Assembly: GCF_024529955.1 (NCBI RefSeq)
Contig: NZ_AP024854.1
Coordinates: 558,001 to 622,000, forward strand
From: Photobacterium toruni
GTDB taxonomy: Bacteria > Pseudomonadota > Gammaproteobacteria > Enterobacterales > Vibrionaceae
Length of the DNA: 64,000 nucleotides
Direction of reading: 5' to 3'
The notes beneath the pieces were generated by a model. That model had not been told where the DNA came from, did not search any database, and saw nothing but the letters and a program-made list of their open reading frames with translations. The position numbers and the translations under genes are program-made. Within the stretch, counting starts at the first letter, position 1; every line of letters begins with the position of its first letter. Shown here in pieces: positions 55,215-64,000 of the stretch.

Positions 55215-56060
55215 ATGGCAACAGTTACAGCTGCCCTAGTTAAAGAACTGCGTGAACGTACTGGCGCAGGCATGATGGATTGTAAGAAAGCACTAGTAGA
55301 AGCTAACGCTGATATTGAGCTAGCAATTGAAAACATGCGTAAGAGCGGTGCTGCTAAGGCTGCTAAAAAAGCAGGTAACGTAGCAGCTGAAGGTACTATC
55401 ATCATCAAAGATGCTGACGGTAAAGCAGCACTTGTTGAAGTAAACTGCCAGACTGACTTCGTTGCTAAAGACGGTAGCTTCCTTGCATTCGCTAACTCTG
55501 TTGCTGATGCAGCACTTGCTAGCCACGCAACAGTTGAAGAACTTCAAGCACAATTTGAAGAAGCACGTATCGAGCTTGTAGCTAAGATTGGTGAGAACAT
55601 CTCAATCCGTCGCGTAGCATACATTGCTGGTGATAAGGTTTCTACTTACACTCACGGTACTCGTATCGCAGTAGTTGTTGCTGGTAACGGCGACGAAGAA
55701 ACGCTTAAGCACATTGCAATGCACGTTGCAGCATCTAACCCTGAATACGTTAACCCATCTGACGTACCAGCTGAAGTTGTAGCAAAAGAGCGCGCAGTTC
55801 AAGTTGAAATCGCAATGAACGAAGGCAAGCCACAAGCTATCGCTGAGAAGATGGTTGAAGGCCGTATGAAGAAGTTCACTGGCGAAGTTTCTCTAACTGG
55901 CCAAGCTTTCATCATGGAACCTAAGAAAACTGTTGGTGACATCTTGAAAGAAACAGGCGCTACAGTAACTGATTTCGTACGTCTAGAAGTTGGTGAAGGT
56001 ATCGAGAAAGCTCAAGAAATGAGCTTTGCTGAAGAAGTAGCAGCTGTTCAAAAAGGTTAA
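55215..56060 (+). CDS. tsf: Elongation factor Ts
   Basis: The nucleotide exchange factor for EF-Tu. 281 residues; N-terminal [27 protein letters not shown] (split here by the TGAGMMDCK signature), CQTDFVAKD, and the C-terminal helical region. GAGG precedes the ATG. Strongly biased codons. Confidence 0.98.
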   Translation: MATVTAALVKELRERTGAGMMDCKKALVEANADIELAIENMRKSGAAKAAKKAGNVAAEGTIIIKDADGKAALVEVNCQTDFVAKDGSFLAFANSVADAALASHATVEELQAQFEEARIELVAKIGENISIRRVAYIAGDKVSTYTHGTRIAVVVAGNGDEETLKHIAMHVAASNPEYVNPSDVPAEVVAKERAVQVEIAMNEGKPQAIAEKMVEGRMKKFTGEVSLTGQAFIMEPKKTVGDILKETGATVTDFVRLEVGEGIEKAQEMSFAEEVAAVQKG

Positions 56061-56081
56061 TCCTTTTTAATCAGAATATCA

Positions 56082-56110
56082 AAGACCGCAACCGACGTTG
56101 CGGTCTTTTT
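56082..56110 (+). terminator. Terminator after tsf
   Basis: AAGACCGCAA / TTGCGGTCTT around a six-base loop, with T-run. Confidence 0.9.
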
Positions 56111-56151
56111 ACAACTCCGGATCTCAAAATCAGCTTGGAAGGTAAAAAAAC

Positions 56152-56880
56152 ATGACCACAAACCCTAAACCAACTTATCAACGTATTCTTTTAAAGCTAA
56201 GTGGTGAAGCGCTGCAAGGCAAAGAAGGATTTGGTATTGACGCTCAAGTTCTTGACCGTATGGCACAAGAAGTAAAAGAACTTGTCGAATTAGGTGTTCA
56301 AGTCGGCCTTGTAATCGGTGGCGGTAACCTATTCCGTGGCGCTGGCCTCGCTGAAGCAGGTATGAACCGAGTTGTGGGCGACCACATGGGTATGCTAGCA
56401 ACGGTAATGAATGGCTTAGCAATGCGTGATGCGTTGCACCGTGCCTATGTGAACGCGCGAGTAATGTCTGCTATTCCTCTAAATGGCGTATGTGATAATT
56501 ATAACTGGGCTGATGCAATCAGTCAGTTACGTCAAGGTCGTGTTGTTATTTTCTCCGCAGGTACAGGTAATCCGTTCTTCACAACAGATTCTGCTGCATG
56601 TCTTCGTGGTATCGAAATCGAAGCTGATGTAGTATTAAAAGCAACAAAAGTTGAAGGCGTGTTTACGGATGATCCAGTTAAAAATCCAGATGCAACGCTT
56701 TGCGAACAGCTGAGCTACCAAGATGTACTTGAAAAAGAACTTAAGGTAATGGATTTGGCTGCATTTACTCTTGCTCGTGACCACAACATGCCAATTCGTG
56801 TATTTAACATGAATAAGCCAGGCGCATTACGCCGTGTTGTAATGGGTGAGCAAGAAGGTACGCTGATCACTAACGCTTAA
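56152..56880 (+). CDS. pyrH: Uridylate kinase
   Basis: Phosphorylates UMP to UDP. 242 residues of the bacterial hexameric amino-acid-kinase fold: [59 protein letters not shown] upstream of the ATG. Only 68 bp separate it from frr. Confidence 0.97.
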   Translation: MTTNPKPTYQRILLKLSGEALQGKEGFGIDAQVLDRMAQEVKELVELGVQVGLVIGGGNLFRGAGLAEAGMNRVVGDHMGMLATVMNGLAMRDALHRAYVNARVMSAIPLNGVCDNYNWADAISQLRQGRVVIFSAGTGNPFFTTDSAACLRGIEIEADVVLKATKVEGVFTDDPVKNPDATLCEQLSYQDVLEKELKVMDLAAFTLARDHNMPIRVFNMNKPGALRRVVMGEQEGTLITNA

Positions 56881-56947
56881 GCCTTGTAAATTTAATATGG
56901 CGCTGACGCTCAGCGCGATGATAACAGCATAATTTAAGGTATTTACC

Positions 56948-57505
56948 GTGATTAACGAAATCAAACAAGACGCGCAAACGCGCATGGAAAAAAGTGTTGA
57001 TGCACTGAAAGGCCAATTAGTAAAAATTCGTACTGGCCGTGCACATCCAAGCCTACTTGATACTATCTATGTTGAGTATTACGGCGCAAGCACACCGCTT
57101 AAGCAAGTTGCGAACGTAGTTGCTGAAGATTCACGTACACTGGCTATTACAGTGTTTGATCGTGAATTATCAGCAAAAGTTGAAAAAGCAATCATGATGT
57201 CTGATTTGGGTCTTAACCCAATGTCAGCAGGAACGGTTATTCGTGTTCCATTGCCACCGCTAACAGAAGAGCGTCGTCGCGATCTTGTTAAGATTGTACG
57301 CGCAGAAGCGGAGCAAGGTCGTATTGCTGTACGTAATATTCGTCGTGATGCTAACGCAACAGTGAAATCTTTACTAAAAGATAAAGATATTTCTGAAGAT
57401 GATGATCGTCGCGCACAAGATGAAATTCAAAAGCTAACAGATGAAGCTATCAAGAACATTGAAGCTGTTCTTGAAGTTAAAGAAAAAGAGCTAATGGAAG
57501 TTTAA
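56948..57505 (+). CDS. frr: Ribosome recycling factor
   Basis: Splits post-termination ribosomes with EF-G. 185 residues, typical: [55 protein letters not shown] start. Followed by a strong terminator. Confidence 0.97.
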   Translation: MINEIKQDAQTRMEKSVDALKGQLVKIRTGRAHPSLLDTIYVEYYGASTPLKQVANVVAEDSRTLAITVFDRELSAKVEKAIMMSDLGLNPMSAGTVIRVPLPPLTEERRRDLVKIVRAEAEQGRIAVRNIRRDANATVKSLLKDKDISEDDDRRAQDEIQKLTDEAIKNIEAVLEVKEKELMEV

Positions 57506-57538
57506 GACCTTTGTCTTAATTTAGCGAACAAAGTTAAG

Positions 57539-57569
57539 GCGCTGTGCGGCAGCACGGCGCTTTTTTTTT
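57539..57569 (+). terminator. Terminator after frr
   Basis: GCGCTGTGC / GCACGGCGC with one G-T pair and a four-base loop, followed by nine T residues, only 12 bp before the uppS start. Confidence 0.9.
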
Positions 57570-57580
57570 GAGGGATAAAT

Positions 57581-58342
57581 ATGGCACAACCTTTAATAGA
57601 TGCTGCTCTTTCAGTTGATTGTCTTCCACAACACATTGCAGTGATTATGGATGGTAATGGCCGTTGGGCGAAAGCCAAAGGTAAAGCGCGAGTATTTGGC
57701 CATAAAGCAGGGGTAGAGGCGGTACGTAAGACAGTTTCTACTGCAAATCGACTCGGAATCAAAGTCGTTACATTGTTTGCTTTTAGTAGTGAAAACTGGC
57801 GTCGTCCAGAAGATGAAGTTTCATTACTGATGGAATTATTCATGACTGTTTTAGGTCGTGAAGTAAAACGACTGCATAAAAATAATATTCGATTATGTAT
57901 TATCGGAGACAAAAGTCGCTTTAGTGCTCGATTGCAGAAAAAAATCACGGCAGCAGAGCAATTAACTGAAGATAATACGGGGTTAGTGTTAAACGTGGCA
58001 GCCAATTATGGTGGTCAGTGGGATATTCTTCAAGCGACCAAACAAATGATGCAGCGTGTGATTGATCAACAACTTGATATTGACTCTCTGACTGAACAAG
58101 ATTTAGCTCAGGGATTAGTAACTCAAGGGCTACCCAATGTTGATTTGTTAATTCGCACCAGTGGTGAATGCCGCATTAGTAATTTTATGTTGTGGCAGAT
58201 GGCTTATGCTGAATTGTATTTTACTGAACAACATTGGCCTGATTTTGATGAACAAAGTCTGGTAAATGCCGTTGCATGGTTTGTAAATCGAGAACGCCGC
58301 TTTGGTTGTACTGGCGAGCAAATACAAGCTTTGTTAAAATAA
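57581..58342 (+). CDS. uppS: Undecaprenyl diphosphate synthase
   Basis: A cis-prenyltransferase making the C55 lipid carrier for peptidoglycan. 253 residues: [17 protein letters not shown] (catalytic Asp), [49 protein letters not shown] (split by ISNF). GAGGG precedes the ATG. Followed by cdsA 105 bp on. Confidence 0.97.
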   Translation: MAQPLIDAALSVDCLPQHIAVIMDGNGRWAKAKGKARVFGHKAGVEAVRKTVSTANRLGIKVVTLFAFSSENWRRPEDEVSLLMELFMTVLGREVKRLHKNNIRLCIIGDKSRFSARLQKKITAAEQLTEDNTGLVLNVAANYGGQWDILQATKQMMQRVIDQQLDIDSLTEQDLAQGLVTQGLPNVDLLIRTSGECRISNFMLWQMAYAELYFTEQHWPDFDEQSLVNAVAWFVNRERRFGCTGEQIQALLK

Positions 58343-58447
58343 AAAATTATTTTCGCCAATATACAGTGTTGTGTGTTGGCGTTATTATTTAAGTAACGGT
58401 TCTTCCGGTACTAAATATCATATTTCCTATAGAAAAGAGGACGCAGC

Positions 58448-59296
58448 TTGCTTAAGCAACGAATTATTACCGCGTTAATCCTCGCGCCACTCGTCATTGC
58501 AGGGATCTTTTTTCTGCCGTTGCCCGCTTTTATTATTGCAATGGCTGCAATAACCTTAGTTGGTTTTTGGGAGTGGACGCAGTTTGTTAATGCCTCATCA
58601 CGTATTACAGCGATGATTTTACCCACTATCACGTTGGGAGCGAGCATTGCACTCTTACCAACCGATCCTACTTCCCTTTCTCATCCTATTGGCATTTATC
58701 GCGCTATATTGCTTATTGGTGGTCTCTGGTGGTTAGTTGCATCCGCATTAGCTATTAGTTATCCCAAGAGTGCTGATTTCTGGTCCAATAAACCTTTTCT
58801 AAAGCAAATTTTTGGTTTGCTCACATTATTGCCTTTTTTTTGGAGTATTTTAATGCTCCGAGCCGTGAATTATGATCATAATCCGTATCATGGTGCTTGC
58901 TTAGTTTTACTAGTGTGCTTATTAGTTTGGGCTGCCGATACTGGCGCTTATTTTTCTGGCAAGCGCTTTGGTAAGCATAAGATGGCACCGGCCGTGAGTC
59001 CAAATAAAACCATTGAAGGTTTAATTGGGGGTGCTTGCTTAGCTATATTTATTACTTGGCTGGGATCACATTTATTATCGATTGAATTCACGTCATTAGG
59101 TCAACTGTTCTTTATTGCAATTGTAACCGTGATTATTTCGGTATTAGGCGATTTAGTTGAAAGTATGTTTAAGCGTGTTTCTGGTATAAAAGATAGTGGT
59201 AATATTTTACCGGGGCACGGTGGAATACTGGATCGTATTGATAGCTTAACGGCAGCGATTCCTGTATTTGCATTACTCTATCTGTGGCTAATATAA
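58448..59296 (+). CDS. cdsA: Phosphatidate cytidylyltransferase
   Basis: An inner-membrane enzyme that makes CDP-diacylglycerol from phosphatidate and CTP. 282 residues with about eight membrane helices; the C-terminal signature GDLVESMFKRVSGIKDSG and GHGGILDRIDSL is complete. It uses a rare TTG start, supported by GAGG six bases upstream and by the family N-terminus MLKQRIITALIL. Confidence 0.95.
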   Translation: MLKQRIITALILAPLVIAGIFFLPLPAFIIAMAAITLVGFWEWTQFVNASSRITAMILPTITLGASIALLPTDPTSLSHPIGIYRAILLIGGLWWLVASALAISYPKSADFWSNKPFLKQIFGLLTLLPFFWSILMLRAVNYDHNPYHGACLVLLVCLLVWAADTGAYFSGKRFGKHKMAPAVSPNKTIEGLIGGACLAIFITWLGSHLLSIEFTSLGQLFFIAIVTVIISVLGDLVESMFKRVSGIKDSGNILPGHGGILDRIDSLTAAIPVFALLYLWLI

Positions 59297-59318
59297 TTAA
59301 TAACAGCCATCTTTTCTA

Positions 59319-59344
59319 AAGGCAGCTATTTCGCTGCCTTTTTT
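59319..59344 (+). terminator. Terminator after cdsA
   Basis: AAGGCAGC / GCTGCCTT around a six-base loop, then T-run, just before dxr. Probably partial, since the following genes are normally in the same operon. Confidence 0.82.
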
Positions 59345-59362
59345 GTAACTGTAAGTGATTTT

Positions 59363-60559
59363 ATGCGTAAGTTAACGATTCTTGGTGCTACAGGCTCAAT
59401 TGGTAGTAGTACTTTAGCGGTAGTCGCTCAAAACCTTAGTACATTTGAAGTTACTGCACTAGCTGCAGGTTCTAATGTCGATAAAATGTTTGAACTATGT
59501 CAGCAATGGCGACCGAAATACGCTGCGATGGCATGCGAGACTGCTGCTGCGCAACTTAATGACTTAGTAACACTATCAGGATTAAATATTCAGGTGTTAG
59601 GCGGTGATGATGCGATTTGTCAGGTTGCAGCATTAGATGAAGTTGACACCGTTATGGCTGCTATTGTCGGTGCAGCGGGTTTATTACCGACCATGGCTGC
59701 AGTTAAAAAAGGTAAGCGTATTTTACTTGCTAATAAAGAAGCATTAGTCATGACTGGCCAAATGTTTATTGATGCTTGTGAAAAATATGGCGCAGAATTA
59801 TTACCTGTCGATAGTGAACATAATGCGATTTTTCAAGCGTTACCTGCTGAGATTCAACAGCGAATGGGACGTTGTGATTTAGCCGCTCATGGTGTTAGTA
59901 AAGTATTATTGACCGGCTCTGGTGGTCCATTCCGTTATACTGACATCCATGCTTTAGATGCTGTAACACCAGCAATGGCGATTGCACATCCAAATTGGTC
60001 TATGGGACCTAAAATCTCAGTCGATTCAGCGACGATGATGAATAAAGGCTTGGAATACATTGAAGCACGATGGTTATTTAATGCCAGCCGTGAGCAAATG
60101 CAGGTGATTATTCATCCGCAATCAGTGATTCATTCAATGGTGCAATATAAAGACGGTTCGGTTATTGCCCAAATGGGGTTACCTGATATGTGCACACCGA
60201 TTGCTTGTGCAATGGCGTACCCACAGCGTATTGAATCAAGTGTTGCTGCGCTTGATTTTAGCAAAATCGGCGAGTTCACTTTTATGGAACCTGATTTTGA
60301 ACGTTATCCATGTCTAAAACTGGCGATTGATGCTTGTTATAAAGGCCAAGCAGCAACAACAACATTGAATGCTGCAAATGAGATAGCTGTTGCTGCTTTT
60401 TTAGCCAGTGAGATTCTTTTTACTGATATTGCGAAAGTAAACAAGTTAGTGTTAGATGCCGCAGTATTAACTGAACCTAATGATATTGATGCCGTAATGG
60501 TGCTAGATAAACAAGCACGTGAGCTTGCTTTAGACATTATTGCGAAGGAATTTGCATGA
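59363..60559 (+). CDS. dxr: 1-deoxy-D-xylulose 5-phosphate reductoisomerase
   Basis: Makes 2-C-methyl-erythritol 4-phosphate in the non-mevalonate isoprenoid pathway. 398 residues: NADPH loop [35 protein letters not shown] (metal-binding), LTGSGGPFR and [20 protein letters not shown]. Its product pathway supplies uppS substrates encoded nearby. The stop overlaps rseP by 4 bp (ATGA). Confidence 0.97.
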   Translation: MRKLTILGATGSIGSSTLAVVAQNLSTFEVTALAAGSNVDKMFELCQQWRPKYAAMACETAAAQLNDLVTLSGLNIQVLGGDDAICQVAALDEVDTVMAAIVGAAGLLPTMAAVKKGKRILLANKEALVMTGQMFIDACEKYGAELLPVDSEHNAIFQALPAEIQQRMGRCDLAAHGVSKVLLTGSGGPFRYTDIHALDAVTPAMAIAHPNWSMGPKISVDSATMMNKGLEYIEARWLFNASREQMQVIIHPQSVIHSMVQYKDGSVIAQMGLPDMCTPIACAMAYPQRIESSVAALDFSKIGEFTFMEPDFERYPCLKLAIDACYKGQAATTTLNAANEIAVAAFLASEILFTDIAKVNKLVLDAAVLTEPNDIDAVMVLDKQARELALDIIAKEFA

Positions 60560-61911
60560 TTGAATTTATCCGTAATTTAAGCGCTTTTTTAGTTGCTCTT
60601 GGTATTCTGATCGCTGTCCACGAGTTTGGCCATTTTTGGGTCGCTCGTCGCTGTGGTGTCTATGTTGAACGCTTTTCAATTGGCTTTGGTAAAGCCTTAT
60701 TTAATCGCGTCGGTAAAGATGGCACAGAATACACATTGGCACTGATACCACTGGGTGGTTACGTTAAAATGCTTGATGAGCGGGTAGCTGAGGTTCCGCC
60801 TGAAAAGCGTCATATGGCGTTTAATAATAAGAAAATTTGGCAACGAAGTGTTATTGTTGCGGCAGGCCCAATGGCAAACTTTGTCTTTGCGATCTTTGCT
60901 TATTGGGTTGTATATCTGATAGGTGTACCGGCTTTAAAGCCTATTATTGGTGAAGTTGCACCACAATCTATTGCGGCGAAAGCGGGAATTATTCCAGGAA
61001 TGGAACTAAAATCAGTTTCTGGACTCGAAACATCTGATTGGGAATCTGCCAATATGGCATTGATTTCTCAGATTGGAGATAAGCAAGTTGTGGTAACTGC
61101 ACAAGAGCCTGATAGCTCGGTGGTAGTGTCACGAACACTTGATTTAACCGATTGGTCTTTTGATCCTGAATCCCAGCGCGTGTTGACGACATTAGGTATT
61201 TCGCCATTTACACCGCCAATTACGCTAACTGTTTCACAACTTGTTGATAATAGTGCTGCAATTGATGCAGGATTTAAATTAAATGATAAGATTGTTGCTG
61301 TTGATAATAAATCAGTAACGCAGTGGCAGCAATTTGTGGATGCTGTTCGTAGTCATCCTGGAAAAACACTGCAAGTTGAAGTTTTACGTGATGAGGAACC
61401 AGTGATGTTATCATTGACGCCTCGTGTAAAAGTTGAAGCTGATGGTAAAGAGGTTGGCTATGTAGGATTAGCTCCAAGTATTGAACCTTGGCCTGCATCG
61501 TACAAAGTTAATTTAAAATTTGGTCCAATTGATGCGGCGATCAAAGCGACTGAAAAAACCGGTCAATTAGTGTCATTAACGTTTGATATGGTCACTAAGC
61601 TTGTTACTGGTGATGTTGCAATGAAAAACTTAAGTGGACCGATATCTATCGCGAAAGGAGCAGGAATGACCGCCGAGTTTGGCTTGGTGTATTTTCTTGG
61701 TTTCTTAGCCTTGATCAGTGTTAACTTAGGTATTGTAAATCTATTACCTTTACCTGTGCTTGATGGCGGACATTTAATGTTCTTTGCTATCGAGGCAGTA
61801 ACTCGTCGTCCTGTATCTGAACGAATTCAGGATATTGGCTATAGAGTGGGATCAGCCATTTTGGTTGCGTTAATGGCGGTTGCGCTATTCAATGATTTTA
61901 CCCGACTTTAA
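60556..61911 (+). CDS. rseP: Site-2 zinc metalloprotease RseP
   Basis: An intramembrane protease that cleaves RseA and other membrane peptides in the sigma-E envelope stress response. 451 residues: zinc motif HEFGH (22-26) in the first membrane helix, two periplasmic PDZ domains (about 115-310), and [13 protein letters not shown] in the third helix with the third zinc ligand. Start overlaps the dxr stop. Confidence 0.96.
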   Translation: MIEFIRNLSAFLVALGILIAVHEFGHFWVARRCGVYVERFSIGFGKALFNRVGKDGTEYTLALIPLGGYVKMLDERVAEVPPEKRHMAFNNKKIWQRSVIVAAGPMANFVFAIFAYWVVYLIGVPALKPIIGEVAPQSIAAKAGIIPGMELKSVSGLETSDWESANMALISQIGDKQVVVTAQEPDSSVVVSRTLDLTDWSFDPESQRVLTTLGISPFTPPITLTVSQLVDNSAAIDAGFKLNDKIVAVDNKSVTQWQQFVDAVRSHPGKTLQVEVLRDEEPVMLSLTPRVKVEADGKEVGYVGLAPSIEPWPASYKVNLKFGPIDAAIKATEKTGQLVSLTFDMVTKLVTGDVAMKNLSGPISIAKGAGMTAEFGLVYFLGFLALISVNLGIVNLLPLPVLDGGHLMFFAIEAVTRRPVSERIQDIGYRVGSAILVALMAVALFNDFTRL

Positions 61912-61947
61912 TAAATGCATATTTAGCAAGGAATAATCAGTACAGTA

Positions 61948-64000
61948 ATGGCGATTAAAAAACTGTTAGTCGCATCGCTACTTTTAACCAGTAGCGTTGC
62001 GCATAGCGCGGAAAATAAATTTGTAGTTGATAACATTCGTTTTGAAGGTCTTCAGCGAGTCACTATGGGCGCCGCATTATTAAAAATGCCTGTTCGAGTG
62101 GGCGACACTGTTGATCCGCAGGATATTTCAACGCTGATCAAATCTCTCTATTCTTCCGGCAATTTTGAAGATATTAAGGTATATCGAGACGGTAATACGT
62201 TACTGGTCGATGTAAAAGAGCGTCCAACGATTGCTGATATTACTTTTGCTGGTAATAAGGCAATCAAAGATGAGCAACTAAAAGAGAACCTTGAATCATC
62301 AGGCTTGCGTGTTGGTGAAGCGCTAGATAGAACAACCTTATCTAAGATCGACAAAGGTCTAGAAGACTTCTATTACAGTGTGGGTAAATATAATGCCACT
62401 GTAGAAGCGGTTGTTACGCCTTTGCCTCGTAATCGTGTTGATATTAAATTTGTCTTTACTGAGGGTGTATCCGCTAAAATTAAGCAGATTAATATCCTTG
62501 GAAATCATGTTTTCAGTGATGCAGATTTAGTCGGTAAGTTCAAACTTAAGGACAGTGTGCCTTGGTGGGACTTTATGGCTAATGAAAAGTATCAGAAACA
62601 AGTACTGCAAGGTGATTTAGAAACATTACGCTCACAGTATTTAAATAACGGCTATTTAAAGTATCGCTTAGAATCAACGCATGTTGCTATTTCTCCTGAT
62701 AAAAAAGGCGTGTACATTACTTTAAAAATTCATGAAGGTGAGCAATACAAGATTAAAAACGTTAAGTTCCAAGGTGACGTTGCTGGTCGTATTGCTGAAT
62801 TTGATAAGTTAGTAACCTTTAAAGCTGGCAGTGTCTACAATGGCGCTGAAGTGACCGCATTAGAAGAAGCTGTTAAGCGTGACTTAGGCAAAGCAGGTTA
62901 TGCTTATCCTAAAGTAACCATCATGCCTGAATTTGATGATGCTGCACATCAAGTATCCTTGATCGTAAATGTTGAACAAGGTAAACGTGTGTATGTACGA
63001 AATATTGAATTTAGTGGCAATAACACCACTAAAGATGAAGTATTACGTCGTGAAATGCGTCAGATGGAAGGCTCATGGCTTAACGCTAAATCAATTGAAA
63101 CAGGTAAGCAGCGTCTAAATCGTACTGGTTTCTTTGAAAATGTTGATGTACAAACTGTTCGTGTTCCTGGCTCTGATGATCAGGTTGATGTGAAGTACAA
63201 CGTTAAAGAAGCTAACTCAGGCAGTGTTAACTTCGGTGTTGGTTACGGCACTGAATCAGGCATTAGTTTTCAAGCGGGTTTAACCCAACAAAACTTCTTG
63301 GGTACAGGTAATTTATTTGGCATTAATGCAATGACCAATGATTACTCTAAAAATATCAGCCTAGAGTACAAAGATCCGTACTTTACGATCAACAATGTTA
63401 GCCTAGGCGGTAAGATTTATTACAACGAGTTTGAAGCATCAGATGCCAACATCTCGGATTATACCAACCAAAGCTATGGTGCAAGTTTAACGTGGGGTTT
63501 CCCGTTTAATGAATTGAACTACTTCGATTTTAGCTTGGGTTATGATCATAATAAGATCTCTAATATTCAAGATTACTATCAGATAGAGCAATTTAAAAAG
63601 ATCCATGGTTTTGATGAAAATAGTGATAATGCGATTGAACTTGATGACTTCAGTTGGAGTGTTTCATGGACGCGAAATCACTTAAACCGCGGTTATTTCC
63701 CAACCTCGGGTAACTACCAGAATGCGTCATTTAAGATGACTATTCCTGGCTCTGATTCACAATACTTTAAAACCCAATACGATGTTCGTCAGTACATTCC
63801 ATTAACGGAAAAACAAGACTACACCTTATTGCTACGTGGTAAATTAGGTTACGGCAACGGTTACGGTAAAACAGACAATGGTAGTGATCAATTGATGCCA
63901 TTCTATGAAAACTACTATGCAGGTGGCTTTACTACTATTCGTGGTTTCCGTTCTAATACTGTCGGTCCGAAAGCGGTTTACGGTGAAGGTCAAGGCAATA
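61948..64000 (+). CDS. bamA: Outer membrane protein assembly factor BamA (partial, cut by window end)
   Basis: The Omp85 core of the beta-barrel assembly machine. The first 684 codons are present and the frame is open to the window edge. A signal peptide (MAIKKLLVASLLLTSSVAHS, cleavage near residue 20-22) is followed by five POTRA domains (about 24-420) and the start of the barrel. GGFTTIRGFRSNTVGP near 667-682 is the conserved loop-6 IRGF/VRGF motif. It follows rseP by 36 bp, the standard order. Confidence 0.96.
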   Translation, partial: MAIKKLLVASLLLTSSVAHSAENKFVVDNIRFEGLQRVTMGAALLKMPVRVGDTVDPQDISTLIKSLYSSGNFEDIKVYRDGNTLLVDVKERPTIADITFAGNKAIKDEQLKENLESSGLRVGEALDRTTLSKIDKGLEDFYYSVGKYNATVEAVVTPLPRNRVDIKFVFTEGVSAKIKQINILGNHVFSDADLVGKFKLKDSVPWWDFMANEKYQKQVLQGDLETLRSQYLNNGYLKYRLESTHVAISPDKKGVYITLKIHEGEQYKIKNVKFQGDVAGRIAEFDKLVTFKAGSVYNGAEVTALEEAVKRDLGKAGYAYPKVTIMPEFDDAAHQVSLIVNVEQGKRVYVRNIEFSGNNTTKDEVLRREMRQMEGSWLNAKSIETGKQRLNRTGFFENVDVQTVRVPGSDDQVDVKYNVKEANSGSVNFGVGYGTESGISFQAGLTQQNFLGTGNLFGINAMTNDYSKNISLEYKDPYFTINNVSLGGKIYYNEFEASDANISDYTNQSYGASLTWGFPFNELNYFDFSLGYDHNKISNIQDYYQIEQFKKIHGFDENSDNAIELDDFSWSVSWTRNHLNRGYFPTSGNYQNASFKMTIPGSDSQYFKTQYDVRQYIPLTEKQDYTLLLRGKLGYGNGYGKTDNGSDQLMPFYENYYAGGFTTIRGFRSNTVGPKAVYGEGQGN

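Overview
The window reads as a stretch of a gammaproteobacterial chromosome from the family Vibrionaceae, most likely Photobacterium. This is inferred from gene content, protein similarity recalled from memory, and gene order; no database search was possible. Nearly all of it is core chromosome. It holds the tail of an rRNA operon, two conserved housekeeping neighbourhoods, and one accessory acid-stress/amino-acid decarboxylation cluster of AT-rich genes.

Layout. 1-557: 3' end of 23S rRNA, 5S rRNA, tRNA-Asp and a terminator. 738-2591: an AT-rich MFS exporter facing a TRIC-type membrane protein. 2759-11614 (minus strand): a decarboxylase cluster with glutamate decarboxylase (gadB), glutaminase (glsA), three paralogous GadC-type antiporters and a second, unassigned PLP decarboxylase. 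Glutaminase makes glutamate and ammonia, GadB consumes a proton while making GABA, and GadC exchanges GABA for glutamate; the second decarboxylase with the other antiporters probably forms a parallel circuit. 11922-16801: a small membrane protein, dapD, an SOS-type divergent pair (yebG and a Tag-like glycosylase) around a LexA box, and a LysR regulator divergent from a TehA-like channel. 17006-27832: recC, recB, recD, with argA convergent. 28245-37843: mltA, tcdA, csdE, csdA, the small RNA gcvB divergent from gcvA, a hydrolase, a DUF423 protein, rlmM, xni and ppnN. 38065-44747: two proteins with degenerate GGDEF domains, queF, syd and two small conserved genes.

44748-47105 has no protein gene. 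I read it as three tandem CsrB-family small RNAs. Each is full of GGA motifs, each ends in a strong Rho-independent terminator, and each has an 18-bp GacA/UvrY/VarA-type inverted repeat 167-169 bp before its inferred 5' end. Copies 1 and 2 are nearly identical apart from a 48-nt module, and each is followed by a heptanucleotide tandem repeat. The locus sits between syd and yqcC-truC-yqcA, the position of csrB in enterobacteria. This is the most striking element of the window.

47106-50331: two family-level hypotheticals, then yqcC, truC and yqcA. 50403-53999 (minus): glnD and map. 54368-64000 (plus): the classical rpsB-tsf-pyrH-frr-uppS-cdsA-dxr-rseP-bamA order, with bamA cut by the window edge. 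Start codons were moved downstream wherever a Shine-Dalgarno sequence and family length supported it.
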